A DNA stretch of 64,000 bases from Pedobacter namyangjuensis (GCF_003313325.1 NZ_QMHQ01000001.1:806001-870000), one strand, 5' to 3'. Counted from the first letter of the stretch, positions 45,224 through 54,956 are shown. Numbers and translations: made by a program. The notes: a model not told the origin generated them from the sequence alone.

Positions 45224-46027
45224 TTATTTGCTTGCTTCTACTGCCTTACGCACACTTCCGTACTTAGCTAGCAATGCCGCCGCTTCAGTATGGTTTATGC
45301 TTAATTCATCCATTACCATTTGTGTGCCACGGTCTACCAGCTTATGGTTAGTTAACTGCATATCTACCATTTTATTGCCCTTAACTTTGCCTAGTCTAAT
45401 CATCACGGTAGTACTCAGCATGTTTAAAGCTAACTTTTGTGCTGTTCCAGATTTCATTCTGGTAGAACCCGTTAAAAATTCTGGCCCAACTACAACCTCC
45501 ACCGGAAAATCAGAAGCAGCAACAATTGGCCCGCCGTTATTACAAACAATACAGCCTGTTAAAACCCCATTTTCTCGGGCAGTATTTAAACCCCCAATAA
45601 CATATGGTGTGGTTCCGGAAGCAGCCAAACCTACAAGAGAATCCTTTTCGCAGATGTTGTATTCCTGCAAATCAATCCACGCTTGTTTATCGTCGTCTTC
45701 TGCAAACTCTACCGCTTTTCTAATGGCAGTATCGCCACCTGCGATAATTCCTACCACCATATCAAATGGAACCCCGAAAGTTGGCGGGCACTCAGAAGCA
45801 TCTACTACACCCAAACGACCACTCGTGCCAGCACCAATATAAAAAAGGCGACCGCCAGTCTTCATTCGTTCGGCAACAGCCGATGCCAGTTGTTCTATTT
45901 GAGGCAATGCCCTTTCTACTGCTAAAGGTACAAGCTTATCTTCGTTGTTAATGCCCTTAAGAATTTCCATTACAGACATCTTGTCGATATCGTTATAATT
46001 AGATTCTTGTTCGGTTACTCTGTTCAT
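45224..46027 (-). CDS. murQ: N-acetylmuramic acid 6-phosphate etherase
   Basis: A 267-residue SIS-domain lyase cleaving the lactyl ether of MurNAc-6-P to give GlcNAc-6-P in cell-wall recycling. Landmarks are GGRLFYIGAGTSGRLGVVDASECPPTFG, GIIAGGDTAIRKAVEFAEDD and LTGSTRMKSGTAQKLALNMLSTTVMIRLGKV. The length is close to the shorter Bacteroidota form. Neighbours do not obviously belong to the recycling pathway. Confidence 0.95.
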   Translation of the reverse strand: MNRVTEQESNYNDIDKMSVMEILKGINNEDKLVPLAVERALPQIEQLASAVAERMKTGGRLFYIGAGTSGRLGVVDASECPPTFGVPFDMVVGIIAGGDTAIRKAVEFAEDDDKQAWIDLQEYNICEKDSLVGLAASGTTPYVIGGLNTARENGVLTGCIVCNNGGPIVAASDFPVEVVVGPEFLTGSTRMKSGTAQKLALNMLSTTVMIRLGKVKGNKMVDMQLTNHKLVDRGTQMVMDELSINHTEAAALLAKYGSVRKAVEASK

Positions 46028-46170
46028 AGATATAATTTGTGTTAAAGTTCGTTAATTTTTCAAAAAGCAAGAAATATTAAGCATAAATCTATTCAGTTTT
46101 GTAGCATTAGTTGCCTGTCTTCTCGTTTAAATAAAAAAGACAATATAAAAACTAAAATGTTGCGTTGTTG

Positions 46171-46204
46171 TTGCTTTATTAACACGCTAATTTTCATAAC
46201 TTTG
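46171..46204 (+). promoter_or_regulatory. Probable promoter of the S41 protease gene
   Basis: TTG at 46171-46173 and TAACTTTG at 46197-46204 (exact -7 consensus) with a 23-nt spacer, slightly long. The ATG follows at 46221. Confidence 0.45.
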
Positions 46205-46220
46205 AGGCGTTGCTCTACAA

Positions 46221-47825
46221 ATGAAAAAAAGTACTCGTTATAACCTACTTATTGCCTTAACCTATTCTGTAACCTTAATAGGTGGTATGGTATTGGGATA
46301 TAAATTTTTAAAAGATCAAGGCTTTCAGGTTCAGCGAGATACTAACCTAACAGCAGATAGCAACAATCAACGTGTAGAGGATATTCTGCACATCATCAAA
46401 AAAAATTATGTTGACGATGTAGATGCCGATAGCTTGCAACATTTGCCTATCGATAGCATGTTGCATCAGCTCGATCCGCATAGCATGTACTTGCCGGCAA
46501 AAAAAGCATTTGAACTTTCTGAATCATTAGAAGGCAATTTTGAGGGAATAGGTGTTGAATATTATATTTTAAACGATACCTTGCTGGTTACCAACGTGTT
46601 TAAAGATGGTCCGGCTTATGCTGCGGGCTTAAGACAAGGAGACAAAATCCTAAAAGTTGATAGTTTGCACATTAGTGGAAGATCTTTGCCCCGTTCTTCG
46701 ATGATTGGTAAAATTAGAGGTAAAAAAGGTACTGCTGTTAACTTAACCGTAATGCATCCGGGAAACCAAACACCAAATACATTTAGCATTAAACGTGGAC
46801 GAGTTGCTGTAAGTAGTATCGATGCTGCTTATATGATGAACAGCGAAACTGCCTATGTTAGAATTAGCAAATTTGGTGCAAATACCGATGAAGATTTTAT
46901 AAATGCAGTGAGGCAGTTAAAAGCTAAGGGCATGAAAAAGCTGATATTGGATTTACGTGATAATGGTGGAGGTTATGTTAGCGCTGCAACGGGTCTAGCA
47001 AATCAGTTTTTGCAAGAAAATAAATTAATTGTTTACACCGAAGGCAAGCATGAACCGCGTACCGATTATTTTGCAACAGGTGGAGGCGAATTTGAGCAAG
47101 GCAAACTTGCTGTTTTAATAAATGAAAACTCTGCATCTGCCAGCGAAATTTTTGCAGGTGCTATACAGGATTTAGATCGTGGGATTATTGTGGGCAGAAG
47201 ATCGTTTGGTAAAGGCTTGGTGCAGGAACAATTCGCTTTTGAAGATGGATCGGCACTTAATTTAACCATTGCCAGGTATTACACACCATCTGGAAGAAGT
47301 ATTCAGAAGTCGTACAAAAAAGGTTTTAATGCCTATCAGCATGAGCTAGAGGATAGATTTAACGACGGTGAACTAACTTCAAGCAAAGCGAAAGATTCGG
47401 CTAAAAAAGCTCCTTCCTATACCACACAAGGTGGCAAAAAGGTTTATGCAGGTGGTGGCATACAGCCAGATGTTTATGTTAATTTAGATACGGCAGGTTA
47501 CAACAAGTTTTATGAAACCTTGGTTGATAAAAAGATTTTGGTTGATTTTGTTTTTGACGTACTAATTGATCGTTACACGCCAGCTTATTTATCTCAAAAC
47601 CTAAATACCTTTACCATTAACGATGCCGATTACAAAGATTTGCTGAAATATATTCAGGCTAAAAAAATTGTAATCGATTATAAACAATTGATTTCTTCAA
47701 GGCCTATCATTTACAATGATATTAAGGTGATGTTGTGTAAATACCATTTAGGCGATATGGGGTACTACAAAGCCAATAATCTAACCGATAAAGTAGTTAA
47801 GCAAGCACTTAATAGTTTAAATTAG
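46221..47825 (+). CDS. C-terminal processing (S41) peptidase with PDZ domain
   Basis: A 534-residue periplasmic serine protease. An N-terminal signal anchor (YNLLIALTYSVTLIGGMVLG) is followed by a PDZ domain (about residues 85-175, GIGVEYYILNDTLLVTNVF...GDKILKVD) and the S41 catalytic domain. The nucleophile region is NENSASASEIFAGAIQDLDRGIIVGRRSFGKGLVQEQ with the Ser and the downstream Lys visible. A C-terminal extension of about 130 residues follows. Members trim C-termini of envelope proteins. The gene stands alone. Confidence 0.92.
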   Translation: MKKSTRYNLLIALTYSVTLIGGMVLGYKFLKDQGFQVQRDTNLTADSNNQRVEDILHIIKKNYVDDVDADSLQHLPIDSMLHQLDPHSMYLPAKKAFELSESLEGNFEGIGVEYYILNDTLLVTNVFKDGPAYAAGLRQGDKILKVDSLHISGRSLPRSSMIGKIRGKKGTAVNLTVMHPGNQTPNTFSIKRGRVAVSSIDAAYMMNSETAYVRISKFGANTDEDFINAVRQLKAKGMKKLILDLRDNGGGYVSAATGLANQFLQENKLIVYTEGKHEPRTDYFATGGGEFEQGKLAVLINENSASASEIFAGAIQDLDRGIIVGRRSFGKGLVQEQFAFEDGSALNLTIARYYTPSGRSIQKSYKKGFNAYQHELEDRFNDGELTSSKAKDSAKKAPSYTTQGGKKVYAGGGIQPDVYVNLDTAGYNKFYETLVDKKILVDFVFDVLIDRYTPAYLSQNLNTFTINDADYKDLLKYIQAKKIVIDYKQLISSRPIIYNDIKVMLCKYHLGDMGYYKANNLTDKVVKQALNSLN

Positions 47826-47996
47826 AAATACCCGATTTTAGACGTAGATTTAATTTTACATAACTTGAATAAGTCCGCTTGTTTTGGAATATAATTTTAT
47901 TTATATTTTATTGTCGATATAATATTTTGATTTAACTCTGTTGTTAGGAATTTTGTTTTAGTTGCGATAGTTTTGTTGTTCAACAACATAAACGCA

Positions 47997-49133
47997 ATGC
48001 AATCGAAATCTCTATCCGATACAGATAAAAAAGTGCTAAACAATTTACTTCTGCAAGTAGAACAGAAAACTGCCGACTTTATGGGGTATCCTGTTTCTAA
48101 AGATTTGGATTTTAGCGAACTAATGCCCTTTTTAAATTACCCTATGAATAATTTAGGTGATCCATTTGTAGCATGTACTTATGATGTGGGTTCTAGGGAG
48201 ATAGAAAAAGAGGTAATTGCATTTTTTGCATCTTTATTTAGGGCAGAAGCTGATGATTGGTGGGGGTATGTAACAAACGGTGGGTCTGAAGGCAATTTGT
48301 ATGGTTTGTTTTTAGCAAGAGAGTTGCATCCTAAAGCAATGGTTTACTATTCTGAGACAACGCACTACAGCGTTCAAAAGAATTTACACTTGCTAAATAT
48401 GCCCAACATTGTAATTAGCACCCAAGAAAATGGCGAAATCAATTACCAGGATTTAGAAGAAACAATACGTATGAACCGACAATTGCCCGTAATTATTATG
48501 GCAAATATAGGTACTACAATGACAGAGGCTCGAGATGATATCTCGAAAATTAAATCAATATTAAAGAAGCTGGCCATTAAAAACTATTATATACACGCTG
48601 ATGGAGCGCTTTCTGGAAGCTACAGTGCGTTTGTGGAGCCAAGACCAGCTTTTGATTTTGCAGACGGTGCCGACAGTATTGCAATTAGTGGACACAAGTT
48701 TTTCGGCTCGCCTATGCCTTGTGGTGTGGTCGTGGTAAAAAAATCCAACAGAGATAGAATTGCCCGTTCTGTAGCCTATATTGGTAGTGTAGATACCACA
48801 ATTACAGGTTCTAGGAATGGGCATAGCCCGTTATTCTTATGGTACACGCTCAAAAAATTGGGTTTAGATGGACTAAAAGATCGTGCTTTAAATTGTCTGG
48901 AAACAGCTAAATATGCGCTTGAAAAATTGAATGAATATGGAATCGAAGCGTGGCAAAATCCTCATACAATTACCGTAAATTTTCCATCTCCTAGCGCAAG
49001 AATTAGGCAAAAGTGGCAATTAGCGTCAGAAAGTGGTTGGTCGCATATAATTTGTATGCCCAATATAGAGAAAACGCAGGTTGATGATTTGATAACCGAG
49101 ATGGTTACCGAACTTTTGGTAACTTCAAAATAG
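47997..49133 (+). CDS. PLP-dependent decarboxylase, histidine-decarboxylase-like
   Basis: A 378-residue group II pyridoxal-phosphate decarboxylase. Key parts: NLGDPFVACTYDVGSREIEKEV, the WGYVTNGGSEGNLYGL segment that clamps the cofactor, the Asp/His region YIHADGALSGSYSAFV, and the Lys motif AISGHKFFGSPMPCGVVVVKK. The combination most resembles bacterial histidine decarboxylases, but aromatic or acidic decarboxylases of the same fold cannot be excluded without alignment. The start is the ATG at 47997; the longer frame begins with TTG. No amino-acid/amine antiporter, the usual partner, is adjacent. Confidence 0.75.
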   Translation: MQSKSLSDTDKKVLNNLLLQVEQKTADFMGYPVSKDLDFSELMPFLNYPMNNLGDPFVACTYDVGSREIEKEVIAFFASLFRAEADDWWGYVTNGGSEGNLYGLFLARELHPKAMVYYSETTHYSVQKNLHLLNMPNIVISTQENGEINYQDLEETIRMNRQLPVIIMANIGTTMTEARDDISKIKSILKKLAIKNYYIHADGALSGSYSAFVEPRPAFDFADGADSIAISGHKFFGSPMPCGVVVVKKSNRDRIARSVAYIGSVDTTITGSRNGHSPLFLWYTLKKLGLDGLKDRALNCLETAKYALEKLNEYGIEAWQNPHTITVNFPSPSARIRQKWQLASESGWSHIICMPNIEKTQVDDLITEMVTELLVTSK

Positions 49134-49215
49134 AAGGTAGATATTTTCGTTGTTCTTCCGTCGTCTTTTTTTTTGACATTGGTGATTGAAGCGATATTAT
49201 GTAATTAAGTTAAGC

Positions 49216-49233
49216 GTTGGCGGTTACGCCAAC
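49216..49233. repeat. Small hairpin GTTGGCG/CGCCAAC
   Basis: A 7-bp stem with a 4-nt loop downstream of the decarboxylase gene. A closely similar hairpin (CGTTGGC/GCCAACG) sits at 58976-58995. It may act in transcription termination or be a short repeat; there is no T-run here. Confidence 0.5.
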
Positions 49234-49412
49234 ACATGGACACCCCAGTGTTGGCGTCGCCACCAAGGTTAAAAAAGTTGAAGTAGTGCTCCCAACTTAA
49301 ATAATGATGTTGTATCTGTACCGCGGAAGTGACGCGATGACCAAGATCTCTGCCTACGGTTTGAATTGAGGGTTTTTAGATAAGCTTTGCTTTTTGCCCA
49401 ATTAACCAACTA

Positions 49413-49934
49413 CTAATCAACCTCAATCTCAAAGAGATTTAAGCTGATATTGTCGTAATGTTTCGGTAAGCCACTATTCGGTTCAATTTTTATACTGCCT
49501 ACGTGCGAAAAACCACATCCGGTATAATAAGCCAAAAGCTTTTCATTATCTGCCCACGTGTCCATTCTGATATATTGAATGCCACGTTTTTTTGAATATT
49601 CTTTAGCCCAATCGATAATGATATTTACAAATCCGTAACCTCTAAACTTAGGGCTGGTAACAATGCGATGGATGTAAATAGAATGATCTTTATCTCTCTC
49701 TCCCCAAATCTCTGGATCGCTAAAAGTAACAGCGAAAATGGAAGCAACGATGCCATCTACCAAGATTTTATATTGTCTTTGTTCAGCAATTTCTTGCTTA
49801 ACTAAATCTATACTGAAGCCCTGCCAATGTTTATTGAAAACCTTTTTTTGATGTTCAATAGCCATATCATAAAATTTGAAAATAGTATCGATATCTTCAA
49901 GATTGCTATTTATGATTTGTATTTGGCTTGACAT
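49413..49934 (-). CDS. GNAT family acetyltransferase
   Basis: A 173-residue GCN5-related acetyltransferase. The acetyl-CoA loop is IYIHRIVTSPKFRGYGFVNIIIDWAKEYSKKRGIQYIRMDTWADNEKLLAYYTGCGF, with the Gln/Arg-x-x-Gly-x-Gly/Ala pattern reduced to KFRGYGF. The substrate is not evident. The gene stands alone and is flanked by long non-coding stretches on its upstream side. Confidence 0.88.
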   Translation of the reverse strand: MSSQIQIINSNLEDIDTIFKFYDMAIEHQKKVFNKHWQGFSIDLVKQEIAEQRQYKILVDGIVASIFAVTFSDPEIWGERDKDHSIYIHRIVTSPKFRGYGFVNIIIDWAKEYSKKRGIQYIRMDTWADNEKLLAYYTGCGFSHVGSIKIEPNSGLPKHYDNISLNLFEIEVD

Positions 49935-50349
49935 ATTTTAGTATTAGAGTAGATTAAAGATGTGAATTTCTTTTTCGAAGCGCCAATTGTTACAGCTATT
50001 AATGTCAGTCCTTTTTTCCGCTATATCCCCGATGAAAAATCGGGGGATGCCGCTTCAACAAGGGCTATTAAATAGAGCCAATGTAGGGAACTAGAGTACT
50101 TAGTAGCACACACTTTTTTAAATAAACCCGATGGCAACGAACATCCCGATTTATCGGGATAAAGTGTACAGCGGGGCAAAGTAGCTATAAAATGCTGACT
50201 TTGATTTTCTAAAAAAAAAACGTTTTTTGTCTTTTGTGGATCGTTTTTCGGTTCCTCAAGCTTTAAGCATGTTGCCTTATTCTTTTCTCCTTGTTCCTTA
50301 CACTTTGTTCTTTATCCTCCCAACCTAAGCCTCAGGCTCAAACTTAACC
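49935..50349. repeat. 415-bp intergenic region with REP-like repeat copy B and heptamer array
   Basis: No gene. CAGTCCTT-TTTCCGCT and GCTTCAA (50006-50060) enclose a hairpin (CCCCGAT/ATCGGGG, 50027-50045); a second stem (ATCCCGAT/ATCGGGAT, 50143-50160) lies between AACCCGAT and ACAGCGGGGCAAA flanks, as in copies A and C. A 7-nt periodic tract covers 50275-50349 and runs up to the der stop. Confidence 0.65.
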
Positions 50350-51651
50350 TTACTTCTGTCTAAAATAAATCTGAATCGGCACGCCAGCGAAATCGAAGTT
50401 CTCGCGTAGTTTGTTCTCGATAAAACGCTTATAAGGTTCTTTTATGTACTGCGGTAGGTTACAGAAGAAGGCAAACATTGGCGAAGTACCATTAATTTGC
50501 GTAATATATTTAACCTTAATGTACTTTCCTTTTAAAGCAGGTGGCGGATAAGCCTCGATAATAGGCAACATTACATCGTTAAGTTTTGATGTAGGTACTT
50601 TTTTAGCTCTGTTTTTATGAACTTCTAAAGCTGTTTCTATAGTTTTAAAAATACGTTGTTTATTTAACACAGAGATAAAAACAATCGGAACATCTGTAAA
50701 CGGCTGTAGTTTCGTGCGAATTTGATCTTCGAACTCTTTAATGGTTTTATTGTTTTTTTCAATCAAATCCCATTTGTTTACCAAAACCACAATACCTTTT
50801 TTGTTTTTTTCTGCTAAATGGAAAATATTAACGTCTTGCGATTCTAATCCATCTTCGGCATCAATCATTAGCATAACCACATCTGCCTCTTCTAAGGCTT
50901 TAATGGTACGCATTACCGAGTAAAACTCTATGTTTTCTTTAACCTTGGTTTTTTTACGCAAACCAGCGGTATCAATAAACATAAATTCGTGCCCAAATTG
51001 GTTGTAGTGGATATGAATCGAATCACGAGTGGTACCCGCAATAGGTGTAACAATATTTCTGTCTTTACCTATTAAGGCATTAATTAACGAAGATTTGCCT
51101 ACGTTAGGGCGACCAACAATAGTGATTTTTGGTAAAGAATTTTCTTCTTCAACAATATCCTCGAAGTGTTTAACAACGTCATCTAGCAACTCTCCGGTTC
51201 CAGAGCCAGTCATTGATGAAATGGTATAGATTTCGCCTAAACCGAAACCGTAAAATACAGTTGCGTCGTTTTCTAATTGTGTGTTATCAACTTTGTTAAC
51301 AACAATAAAAACAGGTTTCTTGCTTCTGCGAAGCAACTGTGCAATTTCGTCATCTAAGTCGGTAATACCTGTGGTAACGTCAACCATAAACAATAAAACC
51401 GAAGCTTCTTCAATAGCAATTATTACTTGCTCGCGAATAGCCGCCTCGAAAACATCTTCAGAGTTGGCTACATAACCGCCAGTATCTATAACAGTAAACT
51501 CTTTGTCCGTCCACTCGGCTTTGCCGTAATGACGATCGCGGGTTACACCACTAAAATCATCAACAATAGCCTTACGACTTTCGGTTAAGCGGTTAAAAAG
51601 GGTAGATTTGCCTACGTTTGGTCTTCCGACAATTGCGATGATATTGCTCAT
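50350..51651 (-). CDS. der: Ribosome-associated GTPase Der
   Basis: A 433-residue tandem-GTPase of 50S assembly. The first G domain has [18 protein letters not shown] and NKVD. The second has [21 protein letters not shown] and NKWD. A KH-like C-terminal domain follows (residues about 350-433). The length is normal. It is followed on the same strand by a heptamer array after the stop, and its upstream region holds another periodic tract. Confidence 0.97.
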   Translation of the reverse strand: MSNIIAIVGRPNVGKSTLFNRLTESRKAIVDDFSGVTRDRHYGKAEWTDKEFTVIDTGGYVANSEDVFEAAIREQVIIAIEEASVLLFMVDVTTGITDLDDEIAQLLRRSKKPVFIVVNKVDNTQLENDATVFYGFGLGEIYTISSMTGSGTGELLDDVVKHFEDIVEEENSLPKITIVGRPNVGKSSLINALIGKDRNIVTPIAGTTRDSIHIHYNQFGHEFMFIDTAGLRKKTKVKENIEFYSVMRTIKALEEADVVMLMIDAEDGLESQDVNIFHLAEKNKKGIVVLVNKWDLIEKNNKTIKEFEDQIRTKLQPFTDVPIVFISVLNKQRIFKTIETALEVHKNRAKKVPTSKLNDVMLPIIEAYPPPALKGKYIKVKYITQINGTSPMFAFFCNLPQYIKEPYKRFIENKLRENFDFAGVPIQIYFRQK

Positions 51652-51911
51652 AATTTTTTGTTGAAACGTTTTAAAGTTGAAACGTTGTAATGTTACCTAA
51701 ACCCATAATTGAGAGCTTAAACATTTCCTAAACATTTTGACTATCAACTACTAACCCTTTTTTAAAGGGAGTGCAAAGGTAAGGTAAATAATTGGAACAT
51801 TAAACCAAAATTGCTTTTAGTTCGCTTTAGGCTCATTACAGTTGATTTAATCAGCTAATCCTAATGCGCCAATGGCTGATAACGTAATCAGCCAAAAAAT
51901 AAAAAACCAAT
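51652..51911. repeat. Intergenic spacer between era and der, partly heptamer-periodic
   Basis: Bases 51660-51694 show 7-nt units (for example GTTGAAA, CGTTTTA) just above the der start. A minus-strand TACCTTTG element lies at 51774-51781, and an 8-bp hairpin (TGGCTGAT/ATCAGCCA) at 51871-51892. No gene. Confidence 0.5.
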
Positions 51912-52802
51912 CTAACTGTCGTACCCGAAATTTTTAAGGTAGTTTTTCTTACTTCTCCAATCTGGAATAACCTTTACAAAAGTTTCTAAAAATACTTTGC
52001 TCTCTAAAAACTTTTCGATGTCTTTTCTAGCTTCCATGCCTACTTTTTTAAGCATCGCTCCACCGGTACCGATTAAAATATTTTTTTGCGAATCTCTCTC
52101 TACAATAATTTCGGTAGTAATGCGAATCATTGGTCCGCTTTTGGTTTCTTCCTCTTTAAAGGCGGTTACCACAACCTCTGTGCTGTAGGGAATTTCCTTT
52201 TTGTAGTTGAAAAAGATCTTCTCTCGGATAATTTCTGAAACAAAGAAACGCTGACTACGATCGGTTAATTCTTCCTTGTCGTAATAAGCTGGATGATCTG
52301 GGATGTTTTCCAAAATCATCGGCAAAATGCCTTCTAAGTTATATTGGTGTAAAGCCGAAATGGCATAAATATGTTTCGGGTTTAACTTTTCTTGCCAATA
52401 AGCAAATTTTTCATCAACCTGTTCTTGTGTTGCGTTGTCAATTTTATTTAAAAGAACTACCAGAGGTATAGTGGTATTGGTTATTTTCTCCAAAACATCA
52501 TTTTCATCATGTTTTTCGTGGATATCGGTTACAAATAAAATTAAATCGGCATCACTTAATGCTCCACTTACTGCAGTCATCATAGAATCTTGCAGGCCAT
52601 AAAGTGGTTTTATAATACCGGGAGTGTCGGAAAAAACAATTTGAAAGTCTTCTTCGTTAACGATTCCTAAAATGCGGTGACGAGTAGTTTGAGCTTTAGG
52701 CGTGATGATAGAAAGCTTTTCACCTACTAATGCGTTCATTAACGTTGATTTGCCTACGTTTGGCTTACCTATGATACTTACAAAACCTGCTTTATGCGAC
52801 AT
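51912..52802 (-). CDS. era: Ribosome-maturation GTPase Era
   Basis: A 296-residue GTPase binding the 3' end of 16S rRNA. N-terminal GTPase motifs are [21 protein letters not shown] and NKID. The C-terminal KH domain has the RNA-binding loop LIGTGGAMLKKVGMEARKDIEKFL. The start is set at the ATG 52802, which gives SHKAGFVSIIGKPNVG; the frame's TTG/ATG extension to 52835 is less likely. Confidence 0.97.
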   Translation of the reverse strand: MSHKAGFVSIIGKPNVGKSTLMNALVGEKLSIITPKAQTTRHRILGIVNEEDFQIVFSDTPGIIKPLYGLQDSMMTAVSGALSDADLILFVTDIHEKHDENDVLEKITNTTIPLVVLLNKIDNATQEQVDEKFAYWQEKLNPKHIYAISALHQYNLEGILPMILENIPDHPAYYDKEELTDRSQRFFVSEIIREKIFFNYKKEIPYSTEVVVTAFKEEETKSGPMIRITTEIIVERDSQKNILIGTGGAMLKKVGMEARKDIEKFLESKVFLETFVKVIPDWRSKKNYLKNFGYDS

Positions 52803-52823
52803 GAAAATATTTTTTAAAATAAA

Positions 52824-52855
52824 TTTGTTCTGCAAAGAAACGAATTATATCTTTG
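52824..52855 (+). promoter_or_regulatory. Promoter of the tRNA cluster
   Basis: TTTG at 52824-52827 and TATCTTTG at 52848-52855 with exactly 20 nt between, a perfect match to the Bacteroidota consensus. The transcript would start near 52862, 55 bases before the first tRNA. Confidence 0.7.
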
Positions 52856-52916
52856 CATTCCAATTCGGAGCAAGTGCTTAATTAATTTTTGCCAAGGCCT
52901 TTAGAGTTGTATATAG

Positions 52917-52992
<76 letters not shown>

Positions 52993-53073
52993 CTACAGTG
53001 GTAAGTTTTAAGTGAAAAGTTATAAGTTAGATTTAACTTACAATGTAAAGCTTTCAACTTTAAGCTTGAAGAT

Positions 53074-53145
53074 GGCCCGTTCGTCTAGGGGTGAGGACGC
53101 CAGATTTTCATTCTGGAAACAGGGGTTCGATTCCCCTACGGGCTA
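53074..53145 (+). tRNA. tRNA-Glu (TTC), copy 1
   Basis: 72 nt plus non-encoded CCA. The acceptor stem pairs GGCCCGT with ACGGGCT, the anticodon loop TTTTCAT presents TTC, and the T-arm has GGGGTTCGATTCCCC. Identical to the second copy. Confidence 0.94.
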
Positions 53146-53149
53146 CAAA

Positions 53150-53177
53150 TACCGCTTTACCAAGAGCGGTTTTTTTA
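53150..53177 (+). terminator. Terminator after the first tRNA pair
   Basis: Stem ACCGCT/AGCGGT with a short loop and T-run, immediately after repeat copy 1. Read-through could still reach copy 2, which may alternatively use its own start. Confidence 0.6.
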
Positions 53178-53221
53178 TCAGCAAGGCTGATAGGTTGATG
53201 TACCTTAAAAACATAATATAG

Positions 53222-53297
<76 letters not shown>

Positions 53298-53378
53298 CTA
53301 CAGTGGTAAGTTTTAAGTGAAAAGTTATAAGTTAGATTTAACTTACAATGTAAAGCTTTCAACTTTAAGCTTGAAGAT

Positions 53379-53450
53379 GGCCCGTTCGTCTAGGGGTGAG
53401 GACGCCAGATTTTCATTCTGGAAACAGGGGTTCGATTCCCCTACGGGCTA
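53379..53450 (+). tRNA. tRNA-Glu (TTC), copy 2
   Basis: Identical to the gene at 53074. It ends just before a terminator. Confidence 0.94.
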
Positions 53451-53452
53451 CA

Positions 53453-53483
53453 AAAGAGACTTGATTTTCAAGTCTCTTTTTTT
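53453..53483 (+). terminator. Terminator of the tRNA cluster
   Basis: Stem AAGAGACTTGA with TCAAGTCTCTT around a short TTT loop and a T-run, directly after tRNA-Glu copy 2. Confidence 0.8.
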
Positions 53484-53506
53484 GTTTATTAGGTTTTCAA
53501 AATCTA

Positions 53507-54631
53507 TTAACATTCCCTAAAATTCTTTATTCGATGAAAGGTTAAATAGTTAGATTGTCTGCTACGGTCCTCTGCTGAATCATCATCATGCCAAGCAGTT
53601 CTAGCTAAAAATACAATATCATCACTGTCCATTAGCCAATCTGCATATTGAAATGCATAGCTCAATTCGTTATCATGTTTTAAAATTGTTTTTTTGATTT
53701 GCCAGTTTCGTAAATCGGTAGAGCTGATTAAAGCAAGTGTATTTCTGATTAAGGAAGGATTTTTACCTGCATACTTTTCTTGTAGCTCTGCAGGAATGAT
53801 GTTGCTTAGAGCCCAATAAAATCCTGTAATTTCATCGTACCTGACGGTAAATTTTTTGCTTCCTCCGGGAAAGGGGACAAAATCAGTTTCGCTATTAAAG
53901 TATGCTTCTTTCCCATCATCGCTCACGCTTATCAAAGCTGTTTTTTCTGCCAAAGTAGTTTTATCCTCCACGCGTAAAATATTGCAAACTTTACCAATTG
54001 GATTAACAACTGCGTTTCCTTCTAGCCAGCCGTTGAAATTTCCGTTTAAATAAGTTTGGTTAAAAGCGAGTGCATTTGAACTTTGCCAGTTTTTAACATC
54101 AAGTAAATCTGCATCAACTGGTGCGGACAATATCATTGAGCCAAATCTTTTCCCTAAAACGGAGTCTGCTCCAAATGTTGTTTCTACGGTACGCCAAATT
54201 CGATTATTGTGAGTTACAATAGGAACGGCTGAAGTATGAAATTTGCCATCCAAAATTAAGCCACTTTGTCCATCTAAGGGTGTGGTCCAAGTTGCTCCAC
54301 CGTCAATAGATTTACGAATAACTACGTTTCCAAAATGTTTATCCGTTCCTAAAAGATATAAATCTTGCTGATGCAGGAATAGATTGCTCCAAAATGCGCC
54401 ATAAATTTCAGCTAATAAATGCCAGGTTTCACCTTTGTCGCTACTACCATAAATATTTGTTCGTCCTTGTTTCCGTTCGCTACTGTCCGCGCCAAAAAAA
54501 TCATGCGAAGCAATGTATTCTCCGTTATGTAATATAGCAATGCTTGGTGAACCGATATATTGTTTGTCGGCTGATTTTCTGGCAATAATGACACCGGGGA
54601 TTTCATCAAATGTACTAGCTGCTATTTTCAT
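53507..54631 (-). CDS. Sialidase-fold (BNR/Asp-box) protein
   Basis: A 374-residue protein with at least two Asp boxes (YGSSDKGETW and RKSIDGGATW), the mark of sialidase-like six-bladed propellers. The catalytic Arg triad could not be located with confidence, so enzymatic activity on sialic acid is not claimed. No signal peptide is apparent with the ATG at 54631 (KIAASTFDEIPGVIIARKS), which would leave it in the cytoplasm; that is unusual for this fold and could mean a non-classical export or an intracellular role. The upstream TTG gives seven extra residues but no signal. Confidence 0.7.
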   Translation of the reverse strand: MKIAASTFDEIPGVIIARKSADKQYIGSPSIAILHNGEYIASHDFFGADSSERKQGRTNIYGSSDKGETWHLLAEIYGAFWSNLFLHQQDLYLLGTDKHFGNVVIRKSIDGGATWTTPLDGQSGLILDGKFHTSAVPIVTHNNRIWRTVETTFGADSVLGKRFGSMILSAPVDADLLDVKNWQSSNALAFNQTYLNGNFNGWLEGNAVVNPIGKVCNILRVEDKTTLAEKTALISVSDDGKEAYFNSETDFVPFPGGSKKFTVRYDEITGFYWALSNIIPAELQEKYAGKNPSLIRNTLALISSTDLRNWQIKKTILKHDNELSYAFQYADWLMDSDDIVFLARTAWHDDDSAEDRSRQSNYLTFHRIKNFREC

Positions 54632-54956
54632 AAGGGTTCGGACTACAAACAATAATACAATTCAATTTTCTAAATATTCAAACATCTCCACATTTCTTCT
54701 AGTTTTGTTCCGGATTGTTTCATTTGGTACCGCAATGCTTAAATTTTTCATAATAAGCATTACCATTCTAAGTATAATGTAAATGCTAATCGTTAACAAT
54801 AAAGTACACAATGGTTTAGCACTAGAATGGTTTCGTAATTTACTGTTAATGATTTTTGTAGAAACCAGTTTTATTTATCATTTTTAGCTCAGTAAAAGAA
54901 AGATGGTTAAACATTTATCTTGCCTTTTTGCCACCGCTATTTAACGCTTATCTTTT
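54632..54956. other. 325-bp intergenic region without recognised features
   Basis: Divergent region between the sialidase-fold gene (minus) and the NB-ARC gene (plus). It is AT-rich, with no confident promoter match, hairpin or short gene. Confidence 0.6.

Noticed and set aside
51871..51892. Hairpin TGGCTGAT/ATCAGCCA as terminator of era
   Set aside because: On the minus strand the T-run precedes rather than follows the stem, so it is not a canonical terminator for era.
53012..53221. Open frame across the tRNA-Glu gene and spacer, present twice
   Set aside because: It reads through a tRNA and a duplicated non-coding segment; the repetition comes from the 239-bp duplication.
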